The notes beneath the pieces were generated by a model, which did no database searches, was not told the DNA's origin, and saw nothing but the letters and a program-made list of their open reading frames with translations. The position numbers and the translations under genes are program-made. This document shows, piece after piece, positions 1-9,365 of a stretch of DNA of 64,000 bases. This DNA comes from Azohydromonas aeria (lineage in GTDB: Bacteria > Pseudomonadota > Gammaproteobacteria > Burkholderiales > Burkholderiaceae_C), in assembly GCF_009760915.1 (NCBI RefSeq), contig NZ_VIDQ01000024.1, positions 22,101-86,100 of the forward strand, written 5' to 3'. How positions within the stretch are numbered: the first letter of the stretch is position 1; each line of letters begins with the position of its first letter.

Positions 1-1077
1 GGCCAGGTGCGCCAGCTCGTACTCCCGGTCCACGTGGCGCCCGTCCACGGCATAGAGGATCTGCGGCACGGCGCCGCCGTCGTACTCGGCGATGCGGTCA
101 TGCGCCCAGCCGATGAAGGCCCTGGCCTCGTCGGTGTAGCCCAGCCGCATCAGCGCATGGACCGTGAAGGCCGCGTCGCGCAGCCAGCAGTAGCGGTAGT
201 CCCAGTTGCGCTCGCCGCCCACGTGCTCGGGCAGCCCGAAGGTGGCCGCGCCGACGATGGAGCCGTGGTCGGCCGAGGTCAGCAGCTTGAGCACCAGCGC
301 CGAGCGCTGCACGATCTCGCGCCAGCGCCCGCGGTAGGTGGAGCGCTCGCACCAGTTCCGCCAGAACGCCATGGTGTCCTGGAACGACTGCTCGACGAAG
401 GCCTGCAGCGGGCCTTCGCTGGGCCGCTCCTGCACGCACTCCAGCACCAGCACCGCCTCGTCGCCCGCACCCAGATCGAAGAGCGCGTGCACGTCGCCAT
501 CCCGCACGCCCAGCTCCGCGCTGCTGCGCAGCCGCAGCGGGCCCTGCGCCGTCTCGCTGGCGAAGACGGCGGTATGCGCATCGACGAGCCGCGCCGGCAG
601 CAAGGTGCGCGCGTAATCGAAGCGTGGCGCGCAGTTGGCGTGCAGCGCCAGCCGCCCGCGCACGCCCCGGATGCGCCGCACCAGCGCGCTGCGCGGCTCG
701 CCGGCGGCGGACACGGGCATGTAGTCGGTGACCTCGGCCATGCCGGCCTGCGACATGAAGCGCGTGACCAGCACGTTGGTGTCGGGCAGGTACATCTGCC
801 GGGTGCGCACGTCCTCGTCGGCAGGACACAGGGCGAAGCGGCCCCCACGCTGCGGATCCAGCAGCGACAGGAACACGCTGGGAGAGTCGAAGCGCGGGAA
901 GCAGAAGAAGTCGATGCTGCCATCGCTGCACACCAGTGCCGTGGTGCGCAGGTTGCCGATGACGCCGTGGGACTCGATGTCGGCGTATTGCACGTCCGCC
1001 CCGGGGCAGGCACCACCGCGCAGCGGCCGCTGCCGCGCGCTGCCCGCCGTGCCCGACGCTCCAGGATGGGCTGGCAT
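1..1077 (-). CDS. Glycoside hydrolase family 15 (glucoamylase/trehalase-like), C-terminus beyond the window
   Basis: The visible 359 residues begin at an ATG and run off the left edge, so the C-terminal part is missing. Residues 35-60 read ADIESHGVIGNLRTTALV, then SDGSIDFFCFPRFDSP, the usual start of bacterial GH15 proteins. Near residue 300 the stretch NWDYRYCWLRDAAFTVHAL marks the (alpha/alpha)6 barrel. The family hydrolyses alpha-glucosidic bonds in maltodextrins, starch or trehalose; the substrate cannot be told from sequence. No signal peptide is apparent, which suggests a cytoplasmic enzyme. It lies 14 bp downstream of a small gene on the same strand and is probably cotranscribed with it. 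Confidence 0.88.
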   Translation of the reverse strand, partial: MPAHPGASGTAGSARQRPLRGGACPGADVQYADIESHGVIGNLRTTALVCSDGSIDFFCFPRFDSPSVFLSLLDPQRGGRFALCPADEDVRTRQMYLPDTNVLVTRFMSQAGMAEVTDYMPVSAAGEPRSALVRRIRGVRGRLALHANCAPRFDYARTLLPARLVDAHTAVFASETAQGPLRLRSSAELGVRDGDVHALFDLGAGDEAVLVLECVQERPSEGPLQAFVEQSFQDTMAFWRNWCERSTYRGRWREIVQRSALVLKLLTSADHGSIVGAATFGLPEHVGGERNWDYRYCWLRDAAFTVHALMRLGYTDEARAFIGWAHDRIAEYDGGAVPQILYAVDGRHVDREYELAHLA

Positions 1078-1091
1078 GGCCGGCGCGCCGC

Positions 1092-1295
1092 TCAAGACCG
1101 GCCGGACGCAGCCCGCCGCGCCGGGGCCATGGGCTGCGGCGCGAAGCGCTCGCGCAGCGCGAAGATCTCCTGCCTGGCCTGCGCCAGCGTCAACTGGCCT
1201 GCCAGGGCGCGCCGCTCGACGTCGGCGGCCGCGGCCCGGTACTCCGGGGGCGGCACCGGCGTCGCAAAGAACAGGGAAGACGTGCTGGGATGCAT
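1092..1295 (-). CDS. Small conserved protein, paralogue of the protein at 5886-6194
   Basis: A 67-residue protein of unknown function. Its core, PPPEYRAAAADVERRALAGQ followed by LTLAQARQEIFALRERFAPQ, is nearly repeated in the protein at 5886-6194 (PPAEYQAAMADIEQRAARGE, then LTIAQAKQEIFALRERFGAS). Two conserved copies 5 kb apart on opposite strands support real coding. The core should form two amphipathic helices; no catalytic motif is seen. I chose the ATG at 1295 over a TTG 36 bases upstream. The gene directly precedes the GH15 gene. Confidence 0.6.
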   Translation of the reverse strand: MHPSTSSLFFATPVPPPEYRAAAADVERRALAGQLTLAQARQEIFALRERFAPQPMAPARRAASGRS

Positions 1296-1358
1296 GCTGC
1301 TGGACCTGGGTGGGGTGAAAGGGTTGACCAAGCGCGGATGCCGTCAGCAACGGCCTTG

Positions 1359-1439
1359 CTACACGGCATCGGGTACGGCGCCGACCAGCACCATCACGAG
1401 CGAGGCCACGGCCAGGCCCTGGGGCGTCATCCGGTTCAT
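1359..1439 (-). CDS. Possible 26-residue hydrophobic peptide
   Basis: The frame encodes MNRMTPQGLAVASLVMVLVG plus six residues and is preceded by AGGAG at a good distance from the ATG. The composition suits a single membrane segment. It lies upstream of the small gene at 1092-1295 on the same strand. With no family recognised and only 26 residues, chance occurrence is possible; the ribosome-binding site is the main support. Confidence 0.3.
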   Translation of the reverse strand: MNRMTPQGLAVASLVMVLVGAVPDAV

Positions 1440-1583
1440 CGCGCTCCTGCTGCAAGGCAACGAGTGCAGGATCGCGCCGCGGTGTTGCAGCACGGCTGCG
1501 CAGGACCGGCGTGCGGTTTCATCTGAAATCCACGGCGCGCCACGCCAGGCAGCCTGAGCCCGGGCGCGGCCTGCGCAGCCGAT

Positions 1584-4190
1584 TCAGGCCACGGGTTCCG
1601 TGCCGGGCAGCGGCAGGGCCGGCGGCTGACGCAGGGCGCGGTCGATGGCCCGCGCAAGCTCCGCACGCTCCAGCGGCTTGTGCACCACCCAGGCCACGCC
1701 GATGGACTCGGCGCGGGCCGCGAAGCCCGGCCCACCGAAGCCGCTGACCATCAGCACCGGCAGCTCCGGGCGCCGCTGGCGCAGCTTGCCGGCCAGCTCG
1801 ATGCCGGTGAGCTGCGGCATGGCCTGGTCCGTGATCACGAGGTCGTACTCGCCGGGATGGGCGTCGAAGGCTTGCAGGGCCTGCAGCGGATCGCTGAACC
1901 CGCGCGGGTCGTATCCCAGCTCCGCCAGCTGCTCCTCGACGAGCTCGACGAGCGCGACCTCGTCATCGACCACCATCACGACCTGGCCCCGGCCGCGCGG
2001 AACGTGGCTGTCCGCCGCGGCAGCCATGCCGCTCGCATCGTGGTGCAGCGGCAGGTAGAGATCGAAGCGCGAACCCCGGCCCGGCCATGTCGCCACGTCG
2101 ATGGCGCCGCCCATGTCGCTCACCATGCCATGCACCACCGCCAGGCCCAGGCCCGTGCCCAGATGCGGGCTTTTGGTGGTGAAGAAGGGCTCGAACAGGT
2201 GCGGCAGGGCCTCGGCACCGATGCCGGTGCCGCTGTCCGCCACGCTCAGGTGCACCCAGGCGCCCGGCGCCAGGAGCCCCTGCCACAGGACGCGCGGCTC
2301 GGTCGATTCTTCCACCGTCAGCGACACCGCCAGCTCGCCGCCTTGCGGCATGGCCTGCAGCCCGTTGCTGCACAGGTTCATCGTGGCCTCGAACAGGGCC
2401 GTCGAGTCACCGACAGCCACCGCTTGCGGTGCGTCGAGACGGTGCGTCACCGTCACCCGTGCCGGCACGGAAGCGCTGAGCAGGTCCAGCACTTCCTCGA
2501 TCACGGGCTGGACCCGGAACGGCTGCCTGACCCGCACGCCGCCGCGCGTGAAGGACAGCACGCGCTCGACCAGCACCTTGCCGCGCCGGCCCGCGAGCAG
2601 CACGTGGTCCATGTGCCGCGCCACCGGGGTGCCTTCGGCCACCGCCGCGCGCGCGCGCTCGCCATACCCGAGCACCGCGGCCAGAATGTTGTTGAAGTCG
2701 TGGGCCACCCCGCCGGCCAGCGTGCCCAGCGCCTCGAGCCGCCTGGCGCGCTGCAGTTGCTCCTGCATCCGGTGCGCCTGCTCGTCGGCCGCCACCTCCG
2801 CGCTCACGTCATAGGCCGTGCCGACGCACAGGCGCAGCGTGCCGGGCCCTTCGCCCAGTGCCTGGCCACGGCAACGCACGTGGCGCCAGCCGCCATCGTC
2901 GCGACTGGGGCCGGGACCGGGGCGGACCCGCAGCGTGACGCTGAATGCCGGCAAGCGGCCGTCGAGGTGGGCCCGGATCGCCTCGTTCAGCGCGCCGCGG
3001 TCATCCGGATGGATGCTGGCCAGTCCGGCCAGGGCTTCGCCGCGAACCGGGCGCTCTTCGGGCGAGAGCCCCAGCAGCTCCTTCATGCGCGGCGACATGT
3101 AGGTTTCGCCGGTGGCCGGATTCCACTCCCAGACCCCCTCGCGCGCAGCCTGGAGGGCACGCAGCGTGCGCTCGCGCTCGGCCGCCAGCACGGCTTCGCT
3201 GGCACGGCGCCATTGCTGCTCGCGTACGCTGCGCAGGCTCAGCACCAGCGTCACCAGCAGCGCCGAGGACACGAACGCGGCGACCAGGCGGGCCTGCTGG
3301 CGCCACTCGGACAGCACCGCGTCGGCATCGCGCGTGACCACGAGCAACAGCGGCGCGCGCTTGAGCAGGTGAGGCGCCACCAGCCGCTGCCGGTTGCCAG
3401 CCTCGTCCACGAGGTGCGCCTTCGACACCTCGGCGCGATCCCACAGCGCGCGCGACAGCGCAGGCGCCAGCACGCGGGCGCTGTTCTCGCCCGGACCGTC
3501 GGAGAGCACACCGCCCTCGGGCCGGTAGATCTGCAGGCCCGTGTCCGGCGTGGGCGCGCTCAGCGCGAAGCCGGCATCGAGAAACTCCGCGTCGGCAAGC
3601 AGCACCACGAGGCCGTTGAAGTTGCCCTGCGCCGAGTGCCAGGGCCAGGACAGCGGAACCACCGGCTCGCGCGAGCCGGGAAGCTGCTGGGGCAGCCCGA
3701 CGTGCAGCGTGGCGTCGTTGTCCTCTCGCGCCAGCAGGAAGTACGGCGCCGCGGCATGGCTGCCCGGGCCGGGCGGCTCGCCGCTGGAGGAGGCGACCTC
3801 GCGTCCCTCGGCGTCGAGCACCAGCAGCTCGCGGAACATGGGCAGCGCCGAGGCGCGCGCGCGCAGCGTGTCCTGCGCCTCGCGGCTGCCGGGCACCAGG
3901 GCGCCGCTGCCCAGGCCATCGGCCGTGGCTCGCAATGCCGTCTCCGCGACGGTGAGCGTGCCGTCGGCCTGCGCCGCCAGCGCCGCCGACAGGGCATCCA
4001 GCGTGCGCAACTCGCTGTTCATGGCCTGCTGTCGCAACGCCAGCAGGCCGAAAGCCACCCACGCCGCGATCAGCAGCGACACGGCCAGCACCAGCAGCAT
4101 GCTGCGCTGGCGCGCGACGTCGCGCCAGCGCGGTGGCGGCACCGCGGCGCGGCTGGCGTACATTGCCTCGCTGTCAGGGTTCGTGCTCAT
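1584..4190 (-). CDS. Membrane-bound hybrid histidine kinase with PAS and receiver domains
   Basis: An 868-residue sensor kinase. A membrane segment at about 31-52 and another near 312-330 bracket a periplasmic sensory region of roughly 260 residues. A PAS domain (about 355-470) follows, then HisKA with the phospho-acceptor in [11 protein letters not shown] near residue 497. The HATPase domain has [10 protein letters not shown] and the G-box [16 protein letters not shown]-terminal receiver carries [18 protein letters not shown] (phosphorylatable Asp) and the conserved Lys in VVHKPL. The FNN-type H-box resembles kinases that pass phosphate to a receiver and then to a partner regulator. It is divergent from an OmpR-type regulator 83 bp away, the likely partner. 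The signal is unknown. Confidence 0.9.
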   Translation of the reverse strand: MSTNPDSEAMYASRAAVPPPRWRDVARQRSMLLVLAVSLLIAAWVAFGLLALRQQAMNSELRTLDALSAALAAQADGTLTVAETALRATADGLGSGALVPGSREAQDTLRARASALPMFRELLVLDAEGREVASSSGEPPGPGSHAAAPYFLLAREDNDATLHVGLPQQLPGSREPVVPLSWPWHSAQGNFNGLVVLLADAEFLDAGFALSAPTPDTGLQIYRPEGGVLSDGPGENSARVLAPALSRALWDRAEVSKAHLVDEAGNRQRLVAPHLLKRAPLLLVVTRDADAVLSEWRQQARLVAAFVSSALLVTLVLSLRSVREQQWRRASEAVLAAERERTLRALQAAREGVWEWNPATGETYMSPRMKELLGLSPEERPVRGEALAGLASIHPDDRGALNEAIRAHLDGRLPAFSVTLRVRPGPGPSRDDGGWRHVRCRGQALGEGPGTLRLCVGTAYDVSAEVAADEQAHRMQEQLQRARRLEALGTLAGGVAHDFNNILAAVLGYGERARAAVAEGTPVARHMDHVLLAGRRGKVLVERVLSFTRGGVRVRQPFRVQPVIEEVLDLLSASVPARVTVTHRLDAPQAVAVGDSTALFEATMNLCSNGLQAMPQGGELAVSLTVEESTEPRVLWQGLLAPGAWVHLSVADSGTGIGAEALPHLFEPFFTTKSPHLGTGLGLAVVHGMVSDMGGAIDVATWPGRGSRFDLYLPLHHDASGMAAAADSHVPRGRGQVVMVVDDEVALVELVEEQLAELGYDPRGFSDPLQALQAFDAHPGEYDLVITDQAMPQLTGIELAGKLRQRRPELPVLMVSGFGGPGFAARAESIGVAWVVHKPLERAELARAIDRALRQPPALPLPGTEPVA

Positions 4191-4273
4191 GGCACCGCAG
4201 CCAGCGCCTGCCGGCCCTGCTCGATGAGGGAAGTTTTCATGGCCATGGAGGCCCTGTCTGGGAAAGGCATGTG
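4191..4273. promoter_or_regulatory. Divergent promoter region between sensor kinase and response regulator
   Basis: These 83 bases separate the two divergent start codons and must hold both promoters. GGGAAAGG lies just before the regulator's ATG and can serve as its ribosome-binding site. I see no convincing repeated operator. Confidence 0.4.
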
Positions 4274-5023
4274 ATGCAGGAGATTCCGGCTCCGGGCCCA
4301 ACGCTGCCGCCGCACGTCCTGGTCGTCGATGACGATCCTGCCCTGCGCGAGCTGCTGGAAGGCTACCTTGCGGAGAACGAGCTGCGCGTGACGGCCGTTG
4401 CCAGCGGCCGGGCCATGGCCGACGTCTTCGAACGCGAGGCCATCGACCTGGTCGTGCTGGACCTGCGCCTGCCGGGCGAAGACGGCATGCAACTGGCACG
4501 CCAGCTGCGCGAACGCGCACCGGTGCCCATCGTGCTGTTGACGGGCAAGGCCGAGGAGGCAGACCGCGTCATGGGGCTGGAATGGGGCGCGGACGACTAC
4601 GTCACCAAGCCATTCAGCCCGCGCGAGCTGCTGGCGCGCATCCGGGCCGTGCTGCGCCGCTACCGCCAGCCCGCGCAAGCGCCGGTGCGCGACGGCCAGC
4701 GCCGCGCCTATCGCTTCGCCGGATGGGAGCTGAACCTGCATACGCGCCGCCTGACCGCTCCCGATGGCCGCAAGGTGGAGTTGAGCAACCATGAGTTCAG
4801 CCTGCTGGTGGCACTGTGCGGAGCGCCGCAGCGGGTGCTCAGCCGCGACCAGCTGCTGGAGCTGTCCCGGCTGCACAGCACGGAGGTGTATGACCGCACC
4901 GTCGACGTCCAGGTCCTTCGACTGCGCCGCAAGATCGAGTCCAACCCCTCGCAGCCCGTACTGATCCTGACCGAACGCGGCGCCGGCTACCTGTTCGCCG
5001 CACAGGTCGAGTCGTTGTACTGA
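4274..5023 (+). CDS. OmpR/PhoB-family response regulator
   Basis: A 249-residue two-component regulator. The receiver domain (about 14-130) has the acidic pocket VVDDDPA, the phosphorylatable Asp63 in [11 protein letters not shown], and Lys in [12 protein letters not shown] winged-helix DNA-binding domain (about 145-245) includes [13 protein letters not shown] and ends [12 protein letters not shown] and TERGAGYLF, the usual trans_reg_C signature. The ATG at 4274 keeps only a short N-terminal tail and follows a GA-rich ribosome-binding site. It is divergent from the hybrid kinase, the likely phosphodonor. Targets are unknown. Confidence 0.92.
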   Translation: MQEIPAPGPTLPPHVLVVDDDPALRELLEGYLAENELRVTAVASGRAMADVFEREAIDLVVLDLRLPGEDGMQLARQLRERAPVPIVLLTGKAEEADRVMGLEWGADDYVTKPFSPRELLARIRAVLRRYRQPAQAPVRDGQRRAYRFAGWELNLHTRRLTAPDGRKVELSNHEFSLLVALCGAPQRVLSRDQLLELSRLHSTEVYDRTVDVQVLRLRRKIESNPSQPVLILTERGAGYLFAAQVESLY

Positions 5024-5113
5024 CCGCAGGGGATCCTCACCGGATCACGACTGCCACGCCTTCTCGCCTGCATGGTGGCCTCCCTTGCATGCCGCCCCGC
5101 CCGGGAGCCCGCC

Positions 5114-5572
5114 TCACTGGAGCCTTGAGCGCGAACCCGGCAGCTGCCATCTCGGCTGGCCGCGGGTCGGCGACCTGTCGGGGCCGGCCTCCTTGCCCAG
5201 CCGGAACTCCAGCAAGCTTTCGATCCTCGCCAGGACGCCGGCATCGATGGCCAGGGCAAATTCGGCCAGTTCCTGCAATTGATCGGAGCGAACTTCCAGT
5301 GTGTCGTTCGCATGTATGCGGAGCAGATGCCAGCGCCGGCGATGCACAAAGGCTCCGAAGGCACCATTGGCCACGGCCACGAGTGCCAGGGGTCCCAGTG
5401 GCCGCAGCAGGCATTCCAGCATTCGCGCGCGCAATGGCCCGTCCGCTTCTTCGTAGAGCCGCACGATCAGCATGCGCTGCGCTTGGGCTGGGAAGTCGCC
5501 GGTCATGCCAAGCCCAATGTCTGACGTCCAAGGCCGGCCACCCGCCCTGGTGCGGTTGAAGCTGCTTCGCAT
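5114..5572 (-). CDS. Conserved hypothetical protein
   Basis: A 152-residue protein with no recognised domain. Residues 20-130 look soluble and helical (AQAQRMLIVRLYEEADGPLR; LLRPLGPLALVAVANGAFGA; SDQLQELAEFALAIDAGVLA). AAGGAGAG lies 5 bases before the ATG at 5572, a near-perfect ribosome-binding site that decides this start over an internal ATG at 5506. It is convergent with the response regulator gene. No function can be assigned. Confidence 0.6.
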   Translation of the reverse strand: MRSSFNRTRAGGRPWTSDIGLGMTGDFPAQAQRMLIVRLYEEADGPLRARMLECLLRPLGPLALVAVANGAFGAFVHRRRWHLLRIHANDTLEVRSDQLQELAEFALAIDAGVLARIESLLEFRLGKEAGPDRSPTRGQPRWQLPGSRSRLQ

Positions 5573-5885
5573 GCGAGCTCTCCTTCAAGCGATGGAGACA
5601 GCTTGCTGCGCCCGCCGGCAGGCTTGATGACAGTTGCAGGGTCCCTGCGTTACAGCTGCAATCCTCAGCACTTCACGAGGACCGAAGCTGCTCGACGCTC
5701 GTAAGGCTCGTGGGCCAGGAGCCGTGGCTTCTTTGGGTAGCCCGCATCCTCCAGCAAGGGTAGCCGCCCGGCCGAACCGGTCTTCCTGTAGATTGCTGCA
5801 CTGCAGCAATCAAGCGATTCGACGGCCCACGAGGCCGCGCGTCGTGCCCCGACAAGCCGGTACCGCCGGCAACCGCCACAGGATC
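5573..5885. other. Intergenic region, nothing recognised
   Basis: These 313 bases lie between two outward-reading small genes and must contain both promoters. I found no clear operator, hairpin or conserved reading frame. Confidence 0.4.
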
Positions 5886-6194
5886 ATGAGCCAGGACACG
5901 AGCGAGGTCAGTCCGCCAGACAGGCCGCCAGCGGAGTACCAGGCCGCCATGGCTGACATCGAGCAGCGAGCCGCGCGCGGCGAGCTCACGATCGCGCAAG
6001 CCAAGCAAGAGATCTTCGCGCTGCGCGAGCGCTTCGGCGCCAGTCCGGACCGGGTGACTCGTTGGGCAGCGCAGCAGGCTCAAGGCGAGAACAGTGAGGC
6101 GGCCGACAAGCCGGAGGAGTCCGACGGCGCCAAGCCGCCGGGCGGGCAGAGCTCCCGTCGTGCATCCATCGAGGAGCCTGACCTGGCACCATGA
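5886..6194 (+). CDS. Small conserved protein, paralogue of the protein at 1092-1295
   Basis: A 102-residue protein of unknown function. Residues 13-52 share the PPxEYxAAxADxExRA and LTxAQAxQEIFALRERF core with the small protein at 1092-1295. The C-terminal half (GASPDRVTRWAAQQAQ onward) is polar and probably disordered. I chose the ATG at 5886, preceded by AGGA, because the shared core begins soon after it. The repeated LTxAQAxQEIFALRERF block may be a protein-binding helix; that is inference. Confidence 0.6.
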   Translation: MSQDTSEVSPPDRPPAEYQAAMADIEQRAARGELTIAQAKQEIFALRERFGASPDRVTRWAAQQAQGENSEAADKPEESDGAKPPGGQSSRRASIEEPDLAP

Positions 6195-6482
6195 AGCCAG
6201 GGCAGATGTGACGGTCGGGCAAGCCTTGGTTCCGGGGTCTGCCTACAGGCAAGCGAAGTACCGCTGCCGACGGGGCAACCTGTTCCTGACGCTCCTTGAC
6301 GCGTCACACGGTTGTCAACGCGACGACATGGAGGGCTGTCCCCGCCGTCATTGCACCTTGTCCAGGCACTGCTGCCGCTGCAGTTGAACCTTGAAGATCC
6401 GGTCTGCATCGGCCAAAAAGGCGCCATCTGAGCTGGCAGCAGCCCGGCAGATGCCCCTCTGCGGGGGCGAAGGGAACAACCG

Positions 6483-6656
6483 ATGCACACGTCCGACCTG
6501 GCTGGAATGGCCGTCTTCTTCGCAGCCCTGGTGATCGTGCTGGGCGTCCTGTGGTGGATGCTGCGGCTCAACGCCAGGGACCTTGCAAGCCTGGAGAGGG
6601 AACTGGAGCGGTCCTTGTCGTCCCAGGATCCGCGCGGCACGGCGAGCGACGGGTAA
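6483..6656 (+). CDS. Small single-pass membrane protein
   Basis: A 57-residue frame starting MHTSDLAGMAVFFAALVIVL with GVLWWML after it: one N-terminal membrane helix (about 7-28). A charged cytoplasmic tail follows (NARDLASLERELERSLSS). GAAGGGA lies 5-10 bases upstream of the ATG. The layout, one helix then a short amphipathic charged segment, is typical of small bacterial membrane proteins, but I do not recognise the family. Confidence 0.5.
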   Translation: MHTSDLAGMAVFFAALVIVLGVLWWMLRLNARDLASLERELERSLSSQDPRGTASDG

Positions 6657-6684
6657 GCACCGGACCGCAGCCGAAGGTACCCGC

Positions 6685-8661
6685 TCAATCGCCCGCTTGC
6701 TCCGGACCCGGACCCGTCCAGGCTCCCAGCGCCCGCAGCAGCGAGCGCTTCTTGTCCTGGTGCGCCCGCATGCGCCGCAGGATGTCGTCGAGGACGCGCA
6801 TGGCATCGGCGATGAACGGCCCCTTGTTGAGCATCACGCACTCGGCCCGCTCGCCCATCGCGGCGTCCGTGATCTCGGCTCGCGAAGGCATGCCGGTCTT
6901 GGCCAGCGACTCCAGCACCTGCGTGGCCCAGATCACCGGCATGTGCGCGGCCTCCGCCGCCCACAACATCTCTTCCTGCACCTCGGCCAGCCGCTCGAAG
7001 CCGCATTCCACCGCCAGGTCGCCCCGGGCGATCATGATCCCCGCGGCCGGGCTGGCCATTGCCGCGAACATCAGCGTGGGCAGGTTCTCGAAGGCGCGCC
7101 GAGTCTCGATCTTCAGCACCAGCCCCAGGTGCGTGGCGCCCAGTTGCGCCAGCCGCTCGCGCAGCGCGTCGACGTCGGCGCTGCCCTGCACGAAGGACAG
7201 GCCCACCATGTCGGCACAGCGGGCGACGGTGGCCAGGTCCTCCAGGTCCTTGGCCGTCAGCGCCGGCAGCGTGAGCCGGCTGTCGGGCAGGTTGATGCCC
7301 TTGTCCGCCGCCAGCCGGGCACCGGCGGGCGGCGCCTGCGTGATCTCGACTTCCAGCCCTTCGGCACCCGCCTCGCGGATGACGGCGCCGATGTGGCCGT
7401 CGTCGAACCAAATGCGCTCCCCGGGCCGGACCTGCTCGAAGACCTCCGGCAGCGTGCAGGGCACGCTCGGCAGCGAGCCGACGCCCGCGTCGTCCGCCGG
7501 TACGCCGCCCGGCATGCCCACGCCTTCGCGTGTCACGCGCAGCCGGTCGCCCGGGCGCAGCAGCAGCCGGCCGGGCTTGCAGGGCACGTCGGCCACGCCC
7601 GTGTCATGGGCGTGCCGGCCATGCCGCTTGAGCTTGAGCCGGGTCTGCTCCGCCACGTAGATGGTGCGGTCGCATTCGACCAGCACGCCGGCGTCGTCGC
7701 ACGCCACGACGAGCAGCTCGCGCCGGGCGTCGCGGGCATCGTTCAGCCGGATGCGGTCGCCAGCCTTGAGCCGCGCAAGCCAGCCCTCCTCCACGCCCAG
7801 GTGCGCCTGCGCGCCCGGCACGGCCGCGGTCGAGCCGGCGGCCCGCAGCCCCAGCCTGGCGGGGGCGACCACGTGCCCGTACTCGTCTCGCACCGGCTTG
7901 AGCTTGAGCACGGCCGGCCCGGGCGCGATCGGGCCCGTGCGCAGCTTGGGGCCGCCCAGGTCCATCAGGATGCGCACCGGCCGCCCCGCCTGCGCCGCGG
8001 CCTGGCGGACCCGGGCGGCCATCGCCTCCCATTGCGCCGGGCCATCGTGGGCGCAGTTGATGCGCGCGATGTCCATGCCGGCGTCCACGAGCCGGCGCAC
8101 CAGGCGATCGTCCGCCGCAGCCTCCGAGGGCAGCGTGACCATGATGCGAACGTCACGACCGGCCGGGCAGGCGCCCAGCAGGTCCAGCGCGTGCCGCTCC
8201 AGCAGCTCGCGGCTGCCGCGCATCCCCACGGGCTCCTCGCTGGAGCGGTCCGTCCAGGGCAGGCCGCCGAGCCGGTGCAGGATGCCCAGGGCCTTGTCCA
8301 GGTTGGCCAGCACGTGGGACTCGGAGCGTCCCAGCGACGACACGCCCAGCGTCGCCAGCTTTTCCTGCAGCGGGCGACGGTCCGCGCGGCGCAGGGCCAG
8401 GTAGTGCGCCAGGTTGCGCGCGCTTTCCCGGTACGGCGCCGAGACGCCCGCCAGCCGGGGCACGAGCGCCTGCTCGTGCTGCAGCAGGGACTGCCTCACC
8501 GACCACAGTTCCTCGATGATCGAGCGGCAAAGCCCGGCATCCCAGCCATCGCCGGCCGCCACCGGGTCACCGGCCTGACCGCCCGTGGAGGCCACTGCCG
8601 CCGCGAGTCCGACCTCCCCGGGCTGCTCTGCCGACTCCTTCATGCGTTCTTGCCTCAACAT
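6685..8661 (-). CDS. Pyruvate-kinase-like protein with N-terminal extension and no C-domain
   Basis: A 658-residue protein. About 160 N-terminal residues unlike classical pyruvate kinase precede a PK-type barrel: VRIMVTLPSE, DAGMDIARINCAHDG (classical LNFSHG replaced), MDLGGPKLRTG, KDLEDLATVARCADMVGLSF, KIETRRAFENL, IMIARGDLAVECGFE and ATQVLESLAKTGMPSRAEI. Between the early Lys motif and KDLEDL is an enlarged B-domain-like insert. The sequence stops about 40 residues after MLNKGPFIADAM, so the allosteric C-domain is absent. The catalytic Lys, Mg-binding Glu and Asp, and the Thr region remain, so phosphotransfer between phosphoenolpyruvate and ADP is plausible. Whether it is a working glycolytic enzyme is uncertain. 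Confidence 0.8.
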   Translation of the reverse strand: MLRQERMKESAEQPGEVGLAAAVASTGGQAGDPVAAGDGWDAGLCRSIIEELWSVRQSLLQHEQALVPRLAGVSAPYRESARNLAHYLALRRADRRPLQEKLATLGVSSLGRSESHVLANLDKALGILHRLGGLPWTDRSSEEPVGMRGSRELLERHALDLLGACPAGRDVRIMVTLPSEAAADDRLVRRLVDAGMDIARINCAHDGPAQWEAMAARVRQAAAQAGRPVRILMDLGGPKLRTGPIAPGPAVLKLKPVRDEYGHVVAPARLGLRAAGSTAAVPGAQAHLGVEEGWLARLKAGDRIRLNDARDARRELLVVACDDAGVLVECDRTIYVAEQTRLKLKRHGRHAHDTGVADVPCKPGRLLLRPGDRLRVTREGVGMPGGVPADDAGVGSLPSVPCTLPEVFEQVRPGERIWFDDGHIGAVIREAGAEGLEVEITQAPPAGARLAADKGINLPDSRLTLPALTAKDLEDLATVARCADMVGLSFVQGSADVDALRERLAQLGATHLGLVLKIETRRAFENLPTLMFAAMASPAAGIMIARGDLAVECGFERLAEVQEEMLWAAEAAHMPVIWATQVLESLAKTGMPSRAEITDAAMGERAECVMLNKGPFIADAMRVLDDILRRMRAHQDKKRSLLRALGAWTGPGPEQAGD

Positions 8662-8878
8662 GTATATCGCCCTGGAATGCCCGGCCCTGCAGCCGCCGGC
8701 AAACCGCTGGAAAGACCTTCACCGTAACCATCGCCGATGGCTCCATCGTGACGCCGTCCACCTGGGCCGCGACCCGCGCGAGCGCAGTCACGGGCTCGGG
8801 CCGAAGCATCGCCGCGGGGCAGGCGCCGACAAGGCGCTGCGCGGCACAGCAGGAAGGGAAGCGAACCGCCCGCAACGC

Positions 8879-9154
8879 CTACCGCACGAGCCCGCCGTGC
8901 AGTCCGGTGCCCGCGCCGGGTGAGGGTTCAAGGGTGTTGTCGGCAGCCTCGTCGGACCCGGCTGACGCGGCATCGGCATGGCTTCGCAACTCGTCCTGCC
9001 ACGACCGGCTGTCCTGCCCACGGACGTCGTCCACTGGCCCGGGTACTGCCTCGCCCGTGCCGGGCGGCCTCGGCGCTGCCGCGCCGATCGGCGCAGGCCG
9101 CAACGCGTCGTCGGGAACGTCTGAAGGGGCCGCCGCCGGCTCGTGTGCATCCAT
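8879..9154 (-). CDS. Possible small disordered hypothetical protein
   Basis: A 91-residue frame rich in Pro, Ala, Gly and Asp (MDAHEPAAAPSDVPDDALRP at the start). ACGAGGTG precedes the ATG at a suitable distance. No domain or homologue is recognised. In DNA this rich in GC such a frame can occur by chance, so the ribosome-binding site is the only positive evidence. It is divergent from the exopolyphosphatase gene. Confidence 0.35.
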   Translation of the reverse strand: MDAHEPAAAPSDVPDDALRPAPIGAAAPRPPGTGEAVPGPVDDVRGQDSRSWQDELRSHADAASAGSDEAADNTLEPSPGAGTGLHGGLVR

Positions 9155-9248
9155 CGAACACCTCGTTATGCCCACGGTGGGCTGCCATGCCCTCCGAGCA
9201 TTCGGAATGCCGGGCCAGGCCGGCCCGGGCTTATGCGGCTGCGCGCCC

Positions 9249-9266
9249 TGGTCACAAGACCGTCAC
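9249..9266 (+). promoter_or_regulatory. Pho-box-like direct repeat upstream of exopolyphosphatase
   Basis: TGGTCAC and CCGTCAC are separated by AAGA, giving 7-bp half-sites repeated every 11 bp as in PhoB-binding sites. It ends 100 bases before the exopolyphosphatase start. A second, better example lies at 11059-11076. PhoB control is inferred; no phoB gene is in the window. Confidence 0.5.
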
Positions 9267-9365
9267 AAGGCTGCCCTAAGGTTCTCGCCTTTGACGACGT
9301 CGCGCCAGGGTCCTGTGCGGCAGGTGGCGGCAAGGCACACGGCCTGCCCGCACCCGGTGCCTCTC

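Noticed and set aside
1680..4274. Very long reading frame opposite the hybrid kinase
   Set aside because: It is rich in His, Arg and Gln with no domain, while the opposite strand encodes a clear kinase. Antisense frames of this kind recur throughout the window because of high GC at third positions.
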